Shown here: in pieces, positions 1-8,797 of the stretch
Layout of the letters: each line of letters begins with the position of its first letter
How positions within the stretch are numbered: position 1 is the first letter of the stretch
NCBI RefSeq assembly: GCF_000955955.1
Contig: NZ_JYJG01000137.1
Coordinates: 1 to 51,589 of the forward strand
DNA length: 51,589 nt
Direction: 5' to 3'
Source: Lentzea aerocolonigenes
Lineage (GTDB): Bacteria; Actinomycetota; Actinomycetes; Mycobacteriales; Pseudonocardiaceae
Notes under the pieces: generated by a model
Database searches by the model: none
The model's input: the letters and a program-made list of their open reading frames with translations, nothing else
Told to the model about the DNA's origin: nothing
Program-made: the position numbers and the translations under genes

Positions 1-39
1 GGAGCGGCGATGAGATGAGCCGGCTCGTATCTCGGCGCC

Positions 40-1026
40 CTACCGCTTCCTCCACCGAAGCCCGAGCAATGCCCCGACCAAAGCCCCAGCCCCCAGCATC
101 AACGAAGGCGAAGGCCCACTCCGCACCGAAACCACAGGGGAAATCACCGCGGGAGGCGGCGCCGGCACCACCTCGGGCTCCCGGTTCTCCCGAGCGGTGG
201 CCGTCCAAGCCGTGATGAACAACAGGAACTGCGCCACCAGGTTCGCGAACACCAGAACACCGATGACCGACCCGAAAGCCGCCGACGTGGGCGACCGGGT
301 CACGAACGACAAGAAGATCGTCGCCGCCTGCTTCAAGACCTCGAACCCGATGGCAGCGGCAAAAGCCCCGCGCAAGGCACTCCGCCACCCCACCGCCTTC
401 CGGGGCAGCCGGGCCAGCACCCAGAGGAACACCATCCAGTTGGCCAGCAGCGAGAGGACGATCGACGCGATCCGCACCAGAACGTGCGCCCACCCGGCCT
501 TCTCGAACCCGAGCCAGTCCAGCACGTCCTCGGCGAACCCCGACCCGGCCGCCGTGATGCCGAACGACAGCGCGATCGCGAGCCCGAGTCCGAGCAACGC
601 GACCAGGTCGCGCCACAACGAGCCGAAGAACGGCAGGTTCTCCTTGTCGTGCCCCCATTGCGCCGTCAGGGCGTCGCGGAGGTTGCTCATCCACCCCAGG
701 CCGGAGTAGGCGGCACCGAGCAGGCCGATGATGCCGACCGTGCCCTTGGAGTCCAGCGCGGTGTTCACGGCCTCGTTGATCTGGCCGCGCAGTTCCTTGT
801 CCGGTACCGCCTCGGCGATGCTGTCGCGCAGCGACGCGAGCAGGTCCGGCTGCGACTGCAGCACGAAGCCGGCCACCGCGAAGCCGATCATCAGGATCGG
901 CACCAGCGAGAGCACGCTGAAGTACGTGACCGCAGCCGCGTAGTGGGTGCCGTAGCGCTCCGTGTAGCGCTCGTAGGCCAGCATGATGTGGTCGAGCCAC
1001 GCGTACTTCCGCCGCCACTTGTCCAC
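40..1026 (-). CDS. YihY/BrkB family inner-membrane protein
   Basis: A 328-residue polytopic membrane protein of the YihY/virulence factor BrkB (YhjD-like) family. The N-terminus carries the family's short basic helix followed by 'HYAAAVTYFSVLSLVPILM', and about six hydrophobic segments follow up to roughly residue 270. The last 50 residues form a Pro-rich linker and one further hydrophobic helix ending in basic residues. The start is a GTG at 1026. The biochemical role of this family is not settled; the old 'ribonuclease BN' label is considered wrong. It lies 24 bp downstream of trpS on the same strand, so co-transcription is possible. Family assignment is confident; function is unknown. Confidence 0.9.
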   Translation of the reverse strand: MDKWRRKYAWLDHIMLAYERYTERYGTHYAAAVTYFSVLSLVPILMIGFAVAGFVLQSQPDLLASLRDSIAEAVPDKELRGQINEAVNTALDSKGTVGIIGLLGAAYSGLGWMSNLRDALTAQWGHDKENLPFFGSLWRDLVALLGLGLAIALSFGITAAGSGFAEDVLDWLGFEKAGWAHVLVRIASIVLSLLANWMVFLWVLARLPRKAVGWRSALRGAFAAAIGFEVLKQAATIFLSFVTRSPTSAAFGSVIGVLVFANLVAQFLLFITAWTATARENREPEVVPAPPPAVISPVVSVRSGPSPSLMLGAGALVGALLGLRWRKR

Positions 1027-1050
1027 GGTGCAGACGCTAGTGCAAGTGCA

Positions 1051-2103
<1,053 letters not shown>

Positions 2104-2304
2104 TCAGTTCTGCGCAGCGTCCTGCTGCACCAGGTCGATGCGCTGGTTCGCCGCCACGACCGGAGCGGGCTTGCGCCGCTTCACCAGGCCGTACACCAGA
2201 CCGCCAATGCCCGCCGTGACCGCTACCAGACCGACAGGACCAGCCGCGGTGTTGGTCATGCTGCTCTCGACCGCCGCACTCAGTACCAGACTCATGCCGT
2301 GCAC
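2104..2304 (-). CDS. small single-pass membrane protein, unknown
   Basis: A small protein of 66 residues if started at the GTG at 2304. That start is preferred because a GGGGAGG ribosome-binding site lies 8 nt upstream, whereas the ATG nine bases later has no well-spaced site. One hydrophobic segment ('GPVGLVAVTAGIGGLVYGLV') is followed by a basic stretch (KRRK), indicating one membrane helix with a cytoplasmic basic flank. No family is recognised. It lies 27 bp upstream of trpS on the same strand and may share its transcript. Two related inverted-repeat elements lie upstream, between it and fbiC. Confidence 0.55.
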   Translation of the reverse strand: MHGMSLVLSAAVESSMTNTAAGPVGLVAVTAGIGGLVYGLVKRRKPAPVVAANQRIDLVQQDAAQN

Positions 2305-2374
2305 TTGCCGAGCCTCCCCAAGGCACAGATCCACCCCGGAACGGGTGAACCTTGCTGACTGATTGGCCGCCAAG

Positions 2375-2433
2375 CTACCGATCACCGGTAGCGTCGATGC
2401 GCCGAATCAGACTATCGGTCACCGGTGATCGGT
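2375..2433. promoter_or_regulatory. pair of related palindromic elements between fbiC and the small membrane gene
   Basis: The element at 2375-2391 reads CTACCG-ATCAC-CGGTAG, a perfect 6-bp stem. A second element around 2413-2433 contains ACCGGTGATCGGT, the exact reverse complement of ACCGATCACCGGT at 2377-2389. The fbiC stop codon falls inside the second copy. The pair could be two operator half-sites for the small gene downstream or a terminator for fbiC. No T-tract follows either copy on the minus strand. Confidence 0.4.
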
Positions 2434-4941
2434 TCGCACTCGCCCATATGTCGTAGTCCGCTGACGGGCGTTACGCCCTGCTAGTGAAGCCAGGGTCTCA
2501 AGCTCACTCACAGTGCGCGCCGACCCGTGCTCGGACCCTGCCATGCGACTGATGGTCTCCTCCATCAACGTGCCGCCGATGTCGTTCGCGCCGCCGTTGA
2601 GGATCTCCGCGGTGCCCTCGTCGCCGAGCTTGACCCACGAGCACTGGATGTTGTCGACGCGCCCGTGCAACGCCAGCCGCGCGAACGCGTGCACGGCGCG
2701 GTTGTCGCGGCGGGTGGGGCCGGGGCGGGCGACTCCTGCCAGGTAGATGGGGGCGTTGCGGTGCACGAACGGCAGCGCGACGAACTCCGTCAAGCCACCG
2801 GTCTGATCTTGCAGCTTGGCCAGCACGCGGAGGTGCGTGAGCCAGTGGCCGGGGTGGTCCACATGGCCGTACATCATCGTCGACGACGAGCGAATGCCCA
2901 GCTCATGAGCCGTGCCGACGACCTCGAGCCAGGTCGCGGTCGGCAGCTTGCCCTTGGTCAGCACCCAGCGGACGTCGTCGTCGAGGATCTCGGCCGCGGT
3001 ACCGGGAATCGTGTCGAGCCCGGCTTCCTTCAGTTCGCCCAGCCACTCGCGGACGCTCACACCGGCCTTCGCGGCGGCCGAAACGATCTCCATCGGGCTG
3101 AACGCGTGCACGTGCATCCCGGGGATGCGCTTCTTGATCGCGCGCACGACGTCGGCGTAGTAGGTGACCGGCAGCTTGGGGTCGATCCCACCCTGCATGC
3201 AGACCTCGGTGGCGCCCGTGTCCCACGCCTCCTGCGCGCGGTCCGCGACCTCCTCCGCGGAGAGCCTGAACGCATCGGCGTCGCGTTCACGTTGCGCGAA
3301 GGCACAAAAACGGCAGCCGACGTAGCAGACGTTCGAGAAGTTGATGTTGCGGTTGACCACGTACGTGACGTCGTCGCCCACCACCTCTCGACGCAGGTCG
3401 TCGGCCAGCTTCACCATCTCTTCCAACGCCTTGCCGTCGGCGGTGAGGAGCGCCATCGCGGCGTCGGTGTCGTCGAGCAACGCGGCCGGGTCGTTCGCGG
3501 CGATCTTCAGCCCACGTTGGACGTCTTCGGAAAGCCGTTGGGGTGCAACGGGAATCTTCAGCTCGTCCCAGTCGCCGTAAACCTCGTCGAAGTCGCTGCG
3601 GCGGTCGCTCGTGCGGCCCTCCGTGTCGATCGCGGTGTGCAGGTCCGCGCGACCGTAGGTGTCGAGCCCGCCGTCCGGTTCCTGCCACTCGCGTCCGACG
3701 ACCTCAGCTGATGGGTTCGCCAGGCCGTTTTCCAGTGCCAGCGCGGAAACGTGCGCGGTGAGCCGGGTGTCGATCCACTGCCCCGCCGCCGCGCGGACGT
3801 AGCGCGGGTAGACGTTCAGCCTCTCCTGCAACGAAAAACCGGCCTCGCGCGTGATGCCGACGAGCTTGTCGACCTGCGGCCACGGCTTCTCGGGGTTCAC
3901 GTGATCGGGCGTGATCGGCGAGACGCCGCCCCAGTCGTCCACGCCCGCGCGCAGCATCAGGCCGAACTCCTCGCCGACCAGGTTCGGCGGCGCCTGCACG
4001 CTCACGGTCGACGGCATGACCAGGCGCGCAACGGCGATCGTCGCCGCGAGCTCGGTCAGGTCGGCATCGGGCATGCCGCGCATCGCCGTGTCCGGCTTGG
4101 CGCGGAAGTTCTGGATGATCACTTCCTGGATGTGCCCGTACTGCTTGGCGACCTGGCGCATCGCGAGCAACGACTCGGCGCGCTCGGTCAGGTTCTCGCC
4201 GATCCCGATCAGGATTCCGGTGGTGAACGGCACGTTCACGCGCCCGGCGTCGGTCAGCACCCGCAGGCGAACCGCGGGGTCCTTGTCCGGGCTGCCGTAG
4301 TGCGGGCCGCCCTTCTCGCTCCACAACCGCTCGGCCGTGGTCTCCAGCATCATGCCCATGCTGGACGCGACGGGCCGCAGCCGCTGCAGCTCCTCCCAGC
4401 TCAGCACGCCGGGGTTGAGGTGCGGCAGCAGACCCGTTTCCTCGAGCACCGCGATGGCGCTGGCCCGCACGTAGTCCAAAGTGGACTCGTAGCCGCGAGC
4501 CTCCAGCCACTCCTTCGCCTGGGGCCAGCGGTCCTCCGGCCGGTCACCGAGCGTGAACAGAGCTTCCTTGCAGCCTTGTTCGGCGCCTGCTTTCGCGATC
4601 GCCAGCACCTCGTCGCGTTCGAGGAACGCGGCGGGCAGCTTGTGCGGCACGGTCGCGAACGTGCAGTAGTGACACCTGTCGCGGCACAGCCGGGTCAGCG
4701 GGATGAACACCGACCGGCTGTACGTGACGACTCCGGGACGCCCCTCGGCGAGCAGATGCGCGTCACGCACGTTGCCGGCCGCGGCTAACAGCGCGTCCAG
4801 GTCCTCGCCGCGCGCGTGCAGCAGCACGGCCGCCTCAGTCGCGTCGAGCAAGGCACCGTCAGCCGCCCGGCGCAGCGCACGCCGCATGGCCGCCGCGCTC
4901 GGACGGGGCTGCGGTGGGGTTAGCGAGATGTCCACTGCCAC
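2419..4941 (-). CDS. fbiC: bifunctional FO synthase (CofG/CofH fusion)
   Basis: Makes 7,8-didemethyl-8-hydroxy-5-deazariboflavin (FO), the chromophore of coenzyme F420, from tyrosine and a pyrimidine intermediate of flavin synthesis. Two radical-SAM modules are visible: CofG-like with Cys86, Cys90 and Cys93 (CRDRCHYC), and CofH-like with Cys539, Cys543 and Cys546 (CYVGCRFC). The fused form is typical of actinobacteria, and 840 residues is close to the normal length. The reading frame stays open far upstream without homology, so the GTG at 4941 is chosen: AAGG lies 8 nt upstream and the protein then begins near the conserved region. A GTG at 4935 is also possible. A predicted F420-type oxidoreductase is encoded at 20.9-21.2 kb. 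Confidence 0.96.
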   Translation of the reverse strand: MAVDISLTPPQPRPSAAAMRRALRRAADGALLDATEAAVLLHARGEDLDALLAAAGNVRDAHLLAEGRPGVVTYSRSVFIPLTRLCRDRCHYCTFATVPHKLPAAFLERDEVLAIAKAGAEQGCKEALFTLGDRPEDRWPQAKEWLEARGYESTLDYVRASAIAVLEETGLLPHLNPGVLSWEELQRLRPVASSMGMMLETTAERLWSEKGGPHYGSPDKDPAVRLRVLTDAGRVNVPFTTGILIGIGENLTERAESLLAMRQVAKQYGHIQEVIIQNFRAKPDTAMRGMPDADLTELAATIAVARLVMPSTVSVQAPPNLVGEEFGLMLRAGVDDWGGVSPITPDHVNPEKPWPQVDKLVGITREAGFSLQERLNVYPRYVRAAAGQWIDTRLTAHVSALALENGLANPSAEVVGREWQEPDGGLDTYGRADLHTAIDTEGRTSDRRSDFDEVYGDWDELKIPVAPQRLSEDVQRGLKIAANDPAALLDDTDAAMALLTADGKALEEMVKLADDLRREVVGDDVTYVVNRNINFSNVCYVGCRFCAFAQRERDADAFRLSAEEVADRAQEAWDTGATEVCMQGGIDPKLPVTYYADVVRAIKKRIPGMHVHAFSPMEIVSAAAKAGVSVREWLGELKEAGLDTIPGTAAEILDDDVRWVLTKGKLPTATWLEVVGTAHELGIRSSSTMMYGHVDHPGHWLTHLRVLAKLQDQTGGLTEFVALPFVHRNAPIYLAGVARPGPTRRDNRAVHAFARLALHGRVDNIQCSWVKLGDEGTAEILNGGANDIGGTLMEETISRMAGSEHGSARTVSELETLASLAGRNARQRTTTYGRVRTDHR

Positions 4942-4967
4942 GTCAACGACCTTAGGCCGCCGAAATT

Positions 4968-4986
4968 CCTGATCACCTCGATCAGG
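4968..4986. terminator. short hairpin between metallophosphoesterase and fbiC
   Basis: CCTGATC-ACCTC-GATCAGG, a perfect 7-bp stem between the metallophosphoesterase stop (5004) and the fbiC start (4941). It could be a weak terminator or an operator for fbiC. There is no strong T-tract. Confidence 0.35.
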
Positions 4987-5003
4987 GTGTGGGAAGGATC
5001 TCC

Positions 5004-6662
5004 TCAGCGCACGCTGACCAGCAGTTCCGTGTTCCGGTCGAGCGGCGTGCCCAGCGGGTTCGTCCGCGCGTGGATGTCGTTGTAGGTGAACTCCCGGCAC
5101 AGGCTCGCCAGTGCCGTGTCGGTGCGGTCGTCGTAGTCCACCTGATACGGCGCGTCGGCCTCCAACAGCGTCGTGAACAGCGACAACGTGCCGTCCCCGT
5201 TGTCCGCGACCTCGATGACGCGGGCGTGCTGCGGGTAGTCGACGTGCGCGGCGGTGTTGATCTCCCAGAAGCTCCTGGACGCGGTGTCGTGCCGGTGTGG
5301 CGTGATCACGTTGCGGTGCGTGTGCCCGTTGACCCACGCCAGCACGTTCGGGAACCGGTGCAGCAGGTTGACGAGCGCGTCGCCGTTCATGCGCGGGTCG
5401 AGCGGCCTGCGGCGGTCCGGCAGCACGTTGCCCATCGTCGCGGACGTGTGGTGGCTGAACAGTACGAACAGCTCGTCGGTGACGTTCTGCCTCGTGGCGC
5501 GGCCGAGCCAGTCGTAGTAGAGCGAGCTGTTGCGCTTGAGGATCTTCTCGATCCAGTTGAGCTGGTGCAGCCCGATCGAGCCTTCGGAGAAGCCGGCGAG
5601 GTTCGTGGTGTCCATGCTGATGCCGGTCACGCCAGGCGCCATCCGGAACGTGTAGAAGACATCCGTGCCGTCCGCGTTGGCGTCCGTGTAGCCGTGGCCG
5701 CCCGTTGGCAAGTGCTTGCGCACGAACTCGCCGGTGTCGAACAGGCGTCGCCGTGCGTCTGGCGTGACGGTGCGGATTACGCCGCTGTTGGTGAGGATGG
5801 CGAGTGCTTCGGGGATCGCTTTGGCGTCCGTGAAGGCCTGCGCGACCTTGGCGTTCTGCACGGGGTCGCCGAAGCCGACGATCTTCTTGCGGCCGGTGTA
5901 CCAGTTGTCGAGCAGCCCGTCCGGCAGCGCGCCGACCACGCTGTCGTCGTGGTTGCCGATCGTGGAGAACCACGGGATGTCCAGCCCAGGACTGGTGAAG
6001 GTGCGTACTGCCGCGTCGAGCAGTCCGCTGAGCTGCGGGAAGCCTGCTTTCTTGTAGTCGTCCCGGCCGGTCAGGTCCGGCTGCCAGAACGTGCTGATGC
6101 CCGCGTTCTGCACGCCCTCGTACCGCGCGTCGCCGGTGTTGGGCGTGATGCGGCCGCCGTTGAGGATCGTGAGGAACCAGTCGAGCTCGATGTTCTCGTG
6201 GTTATCCGTGTTGTCGCCGGTCGTCATGAGGAAGTCGAACGGCCTGCCGGTGAGTGGCCCTCTCTTGACGGCGTTCACGCGCTTCACGAGCGACGTCGAA
6301 CCCTGCGTGGTGAGGGCTTCCTGCGGCCGGTGCGCGCTCGATCCCATGATCGGGTGGAGGTACTCGAAGCGGAGCGGGCTCTGGGCGTCGCAGATGTGCA
6401 TGTCCGAGAACTGCACGAAGCTGGTCAACGCCTGCCTGCGCGCTTCCCTGTTGGCTTTGGCCTGGATCAGGTCGTTGCGCACGACCGTGGGCCAGCCCGG
6501 ACCTGCTGCCAGCCTGCGGTAACCGCTGGTGCCGATCGGCGCGGCCGTGACGTCGAGCGTGGTGCCCGCGGTGAACGCAAACGCTTGGCTGTCAAGGAGG
6601 GGCACGCCTGCCATGCCCACGCCCACGGCTGTCAGGAAGGTGCGCCGGTTGAACCCCGTCAT
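5004..6662 (-). CDS. Tat-exported metallophosphoesterase (TIGR03767-like)
   Basis: A calcineurin-fold metallophosphoesterase of 552 residues predicted to be exported in folded form. The N-terminus '[19 protein letters not shown]' is a twin-arginine signal. Metal-ligand motifs appear in order: 'FSDMHICD' (D-x-H), 'TTGDNTDN' (GD-x2-D/N), 'TIGNHDD' (GNHD), 'LFSHHTS' and 'VNGHTHRN' (GHTH). The order and length fit the actinobacterial family with a long insert between the GD and GNHD motifs. The natural substrate is unknown. The ATG at 6662 follows a G-rich ribosome-binding site that forms part of a 10-bp inverted repeat, so its translation may be structure-controlled. Confidence 0.93.
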   Translation of the reverse strand: MTGFNRRTFLTAVGVGMAGVPLLDSQAFAFTAGTTLDVTAAPIGTSGYRRLAAGPGWPTVVRNDLIQAKANREARRQALTSFVQFSDMHICDAQSPLRFEYLHPIMGSSAHRPQEALTTQGSTSLVKRVNAVKRGPLTGRPFDFLMTTGDNTDNHENIELDWFLTILNGGRITPNTGDARYEGVQNAGISTFWQPDLTGRDDYKKAGFPQLSGLLDAAVRTFTSPGLDIPWFSTIGNHDDSVVGALPDGLLDNWYTGRKKIVGFGDPVQNAKVAQAFTDAKAIPEALAILTNSGVIRTVTPDARRRLFDTGEFVRKHLPTGGHGYTDANADGTDVFYTFRMAPGVTGISMDTTNLAGFSEGSIGLHQLNWIEKILKRNSSLYYDWLGRATRQNVTDELFVLFSHHTSATMGNVLPDRRRPLDPRMNGDALVNLLHRFPNVLAWVNGHTHRNVITPHRHDTASRSFWEINTAAHVDYPQHARVIEVADNGDGTLSLFTTLLEADAPYQVDYDDRTDTALASLCREFTYNDIHARTNPLGTPLDRNTELLVSVR

Positions 6663-6669
6663 GAGCCGC

Positions 6670-6710
6670 CCCCGAATCTCATCGATGGTGAATCATGTTC
6701 AGATTCGGGG
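6670..6710 (-). promoter_or_regulatory. inverted repeat overlapping the ribosome-binding site of the metallophosphoesterase
   Basis: CCCCGAATCT at 6670-6679 and AGATTCGGGG at 6701-6710 are perfect 10-bp reverse complements with a 21-nt spacer, ending 8 nt before the start codon at 6662. In the minus-strand transcript the 3' arm supplies the G-run that would act as the ribosome-binding site. It could be an RNA hairpin hiding that site or a DNA operator. Confidence 0.5.
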
Positions 6711-6989
6711 AGCCGGCAGGCGAAATCGAGCCGTCAGGTGGGGGACAAGAGCGATAAAGGCTGGTCGGGCTGGGTCAGTCGGCGTACTGGAACGACGAAT
6801 CGGCGATGAGGCTGAGACGTCGCCGGCCATGAGGACGACGATCAAGCCACGGCCGACGACGAGAAGACGTTCGTGTTCCCCGCCGTCAGGCGATCAGGCA
6901 GCACCCGCGAGACGCCCAGCTGGCCTTTCCAGGTCCGAGAAGGCAGAACCGCGACAAGTACCGGCCGGGCGCAAGGATGATCGAACCCA

Positions 6990-7049
6990 AGCCCGAGCAG
7001 CCAGCCCGTCCGTCGCCACCTGGTAGTCGATCCGCCACCCGATCGCCGC
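6990..7049 (-). pseudogene. fragment of a second exoA-like gene
   Basis: Read on the minus strand, 7040-6990 encodes 'GWRIDYQVATDGLAARA'. The intact exoA next door has 'GWRIDYVVTTDRLAASA', so 13 of 17 residues are identical. Homology is lost after this point and the frame continues without similarity. Upstream, the fragment is cut off within about 15 bp of the left end of the 163-bp palindrome. It is either a decayed duplication of exoA or a remnant of another exonuclease III gene. Confidence 0.6.
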
Positions 7050-7064
7050 TTCACACGGCTGTCA

Positions 7065-7227
7065 TGGCGTCTGCAAGTACCACCAACAACTGATCAACAG
7101 GCCTGTAACTACTACCAACTCGCCCCGAACCGCGTGCAGCGCGGCGCCGTCCAACTAGGCGCCAGCGAACGAGTTGGTAGTAGCAAGGTGCTCGATGATC
7201 TTGGGTTGGTGGTACTTGCAGACGCCA
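7065..7227. repeat. 163-bp nested palindrome with four TACYACCAAC sites (MITE-like)
   Basis: The outer arms 7065-7087 and 7205-7227 are perfect 23-bp reverse complements. Inner arms 7109-7122 and 7170-7183 are perfect 14-bp reverse complements. Between them lie 21-bp spacers of equal length on both sides that only partly match. The decamer TACYACCAAC occurs four times (7078-7087 and 7110-7119 forward; 7173-7182 and 7205-7214 inverted), with 32-nt gaps in each half and a common axis at 7146. No open frame fits a transposase. A non-autonomous mobile element, or a binding array for a dimeric protein, are the main options. Confidence 0.65.
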
Positions 7228-7242
7228 GAACCAGAAGGCGAG

Positions 7243-8043
7243 TTAGTGGGGCCAGTCGAAGGTGACGGTGACCGGGGCGTGGTCCGACCAGCGTTCCGCG
7301 TAGGTGGTGGCTCGTTCGACCACGGCGGACGTCGCTGAAGCAGCCAGGCGGTCGGTTGTGACAACGTAGTCGATGCGCCAGCCCGAGTCGTTGTCGAAGG
7401 CCTTACCGCGGTACGACCACCACGAGTACGGGCCGACCGCTTCCGGGTGCAGCGAGCGCATCACGTCGGTGTAGCCCGAGGAGAACACCGAGGACATCCA
7501 CTCGCGCTCGTAGGGCAGGAAGCCGGACGACTTCTGGTTCGTCTTCCAGGCCTTCAGGTCCTCCGCACGGTGCGCGATGTTCCAGTCACCACACACGAGC
7601 ACCTCACGGCCCGAGACGGCCGCCTTTTCCCGCAACGACACCAGGTACGGCAGGAAGGCCGCCATGAAACGGTCCTTCTCGTCCTGCTTCTCGGTGCCGA
7701 CGTCGCCGGAGGGCAGGTACAGGGAGGCCACGACGACGCCCGGGAGTTCGATCTCCACGTAGCGGCCCGACGACTCGAACTCCGCGGTACCGAAACCGAT
7801 GCGCACAGACGAAGGCTCAACGCGCGACATGATGCCCACGCCCGCGCGGCCCTTCACCGACGACGGGGCGTAGACGCCGTGCCAGCCGGAGGGCGAGTGG
7901 ACGTCCGCGGGCAGTTCGTCAGGTTCCGCGCGGACTTCCTGCAGACACACCACATCCGCGGAAGAAGCGGCAAGCCAGGAGAGGTAGCCCTTCTTGGCGG
8001 CAGCGCGCAGACCGTTGACGTTGATCGTGGAGACCGTGAGCAC
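7243..8043 (-). CDS. exodeoxyribonuclease III / AP endonuclease
   Basis: Exonuclease III family (ExoA/XthA) base-excision-repair enzyme cutting at abasic sites and trimming 3' ends. The 266-residue protein shows the endonuclease/exonuclease/phosphatase fold signatures in order: 'TINVNGLRAA', 'CLQEVRAE' (metal-binding Glu), 'GRYVEIELPG', 'VCGDWNIAHR' (D-x-N), 'GWRIDYVV' and 'ERWSDHAPV' (catalytic Asp-His). The GTG at 8043 is chosen because the fold's first strand starts immediately after it; the frame extends further upstream without homology. It follows the small Cys-containing gene by 11 bp on the same strand. A fragment of a second copy lies beyond its 3' end. Confidence 0.95.
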   Translation of the reverse strand: MLTVSTINVNGLRAAAKKGYLSWLAASSADVVCLQEVRAEPDELPADVHSPSGWHGVYAPSSVKGRAGVGIMSRVEPSSVRIGFGTAEFESSGRYVEIELPGVVVASLYLPSGDVGTEKQDEKDRFMAAFLPYLVSLREKAAVSGREVLVCGDWNIAHRAEDLKAWKTNQKSSGFLPYEREWMSSVFSSGYTDVMRSLHPEAVGPYSWWSYRGKAFDNDSGWRIDYVVTTDRLAASATSAVVERATTYAERWSDHAPVTVTFDWPH

Positions 8044-8054
8044 GACCGAACAGC

Positions 8055-8273
8055 CTACTGGGACGCCAATCCCCACGCCTTCGGGTACTCCGCGCCGCAG
8101 CCGGCACACCTGGCCGTCAGGTCGAGATAGCCGACGATCGTGGCCATCTCGTCGCGGGGCAGCGCAAGTTGGCGCTGGCCGTCGATCTCGGTGTAGAGGC
8201 CCTGCCACTCGGGTTCGCAGGAGCACGGGACGAGGTCCTTGCCCCGGCCCCACCGAAACATGTTCCGAAACAT
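8055..8273 (-). CDS. small hypothetical protein with Cys pairs
   Basis: A protein of about 72 residues with 'CSCEPEWQGLYTEIDG' near the start and 'RCAGCGAEYPKAW' near the end. The paired cysteines (C-x-C and C-x2-C) suggest a small zinc-binding or rubredoxin-like knuckle. No family is recognised. It lies 11 bp upstream of exoA on the same strand, so the two are probably co-transcribed. The start is uncertain: ATG at 8273, ATG at 8261 and TTG at 8318 are in frame and none has a strong ribosome-binding site. The 10-mer CCGAAACATG is repeated at 8253-8262 and 8265-8274 around the two ATG codons. Confidence 0.6.
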   Translation of the reverse strand: MFRNMFRWGRGKDLVPCSCEPEWQGLYTEIDGQRQLALPRDEMATIVGYLDLTARCAGCGAEYPKAWGLASQ

Positions 8274-8441
8274 GGCCACAAGTTTGCCATACGCCACCGA
8301 AGTCGTTGACCAATGCAAACCGGCACTTCGGCGCGAACGAACAGTTCAAACACACCACTTGAGCGTGCGGATCGACATGAGCCAGATTTCCGGTGGGCCC
8401 AGGAAATCTCCCCAAAGCAGCGAAAGCGTCAAGGAGAAGAA

Positions 8442-8756
8442 ATGAACGCGATCAAGGGTGTTCTCGTCGGTCTCGCCGCCACCGCCGTGCTCTTCGGTGG
8501 CGCTGCCCAGGCCATCGCCGCGCCGGCCACGAGCCAGTCGGCCGAGGCGTCGAGCAACGTGACCGGCGAGGTCGTCGCGGTCGTCAAGGGCAAGTCCATC
8601 AAGGTGCGCGTCGACGCCTCCACGACGGTGGACGTGGACTACGACCTCAAGAAGACCGTCATCTCCGGCGAGCTGAAGGTCGGCGGCTCGGTCGACGTGA
8701 ACGGCAAGAAGGTCGGCGGCAGGATCGTCGCGTCGGGCATCATCGTCATCAAGTAG
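8442..8756 (+). CDS. small secreted DUF5666-like protein
   Basis: A 104-residue exported protein. A Sec signal peptide (basic start, 'GVLVGLAATAVLFGGAAQAIA', cleavage near 'AIAAPA') is followed by about 75 residues with alternating hydrophobic and charged residues, 'VTGEVVAVVKGKSIKVRV' and 'GGSVDVNGKKVGGRIVA'. This pattern resembles the small beta-barrel DUF5666 domain; that is inference from pattern only. The ATG at 8442 has AAGGAG about 6 nt upstream. It stands alone and converges on the LuxR-type regulator, with a shared terminator between them. Function unknown. Confidence 0.8.
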   Translation: MNAIKGVLVGLAATAVLFGGAAQAIAAPATSQSAEASSNVTGEVVAVVKGKSIKVRVDASTTVDVDYDLKKTVISGELKVGGSVDVNGKKVGGRIVASGIIVIK

Positions 8757-8764
8757 CAGGAAAC

Positions 8765-8797
8765 GGAAAAGGCCGGCCTCACGCGCCGGCCTTTTCC
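8765..8797. terminator. bidirectional terminator
   Basis: GGAAAAGGCCGGC (8765-8777) and GCCGGCCTTTTCC (8785-8797) form a perfect 13-bp stem with a 7-nt loop. The stem carries A/T-rich flanks on both sides, so it can act for the secreted protein on plus and for the LuxR regulator on minus. The stop codon of the latter lies in the loop. Confidence 0.85.

Larger units (their letters stand above)
6711..7242. other. non-coding stretch with palindromic element and gene remnant
   Basis: No intact gene is convincing here. A 70-codon frame at 6842-7054 on the minus strand has no recognisable features. The stretch holds a fragment of a second exonuclease-III-like gene (6990-7049) immediately beside a large nested palindrome (7065-7227), both listed separately. 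The part from 6711 to about 6990 shows nothing else recognisable. Confidence 0.6.

Noticed and set aside
2419..5973. A 1184-residue FbiC with a long N-terminal extension
   Set aside because: The extension is an out-of-frame shadow of the metallophosphoesterase; fbiC starts at 4941 with a ribosome-binding site and normal length.
4989..6809. 606-codon open frame on plus across the metallophosphoesterase gene
   Set aside because: It is the antisense shadow of a clear enzyme; Arg/Val/Ala-rich with no domain.
6842..7054. 70-codon minus-strand ORF in the gap before exoA
   Set aside because: No ribosome-binding site or family features; it overlaps the exoA fragment in another frame.
8253..8274. 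Direct repeat CCGAAACATG twice as an operator
   Set aside because: It coincides with codons encoding Met-Phe-Arg twice near the uncertain start of the small gene, so coding constraint explains it.
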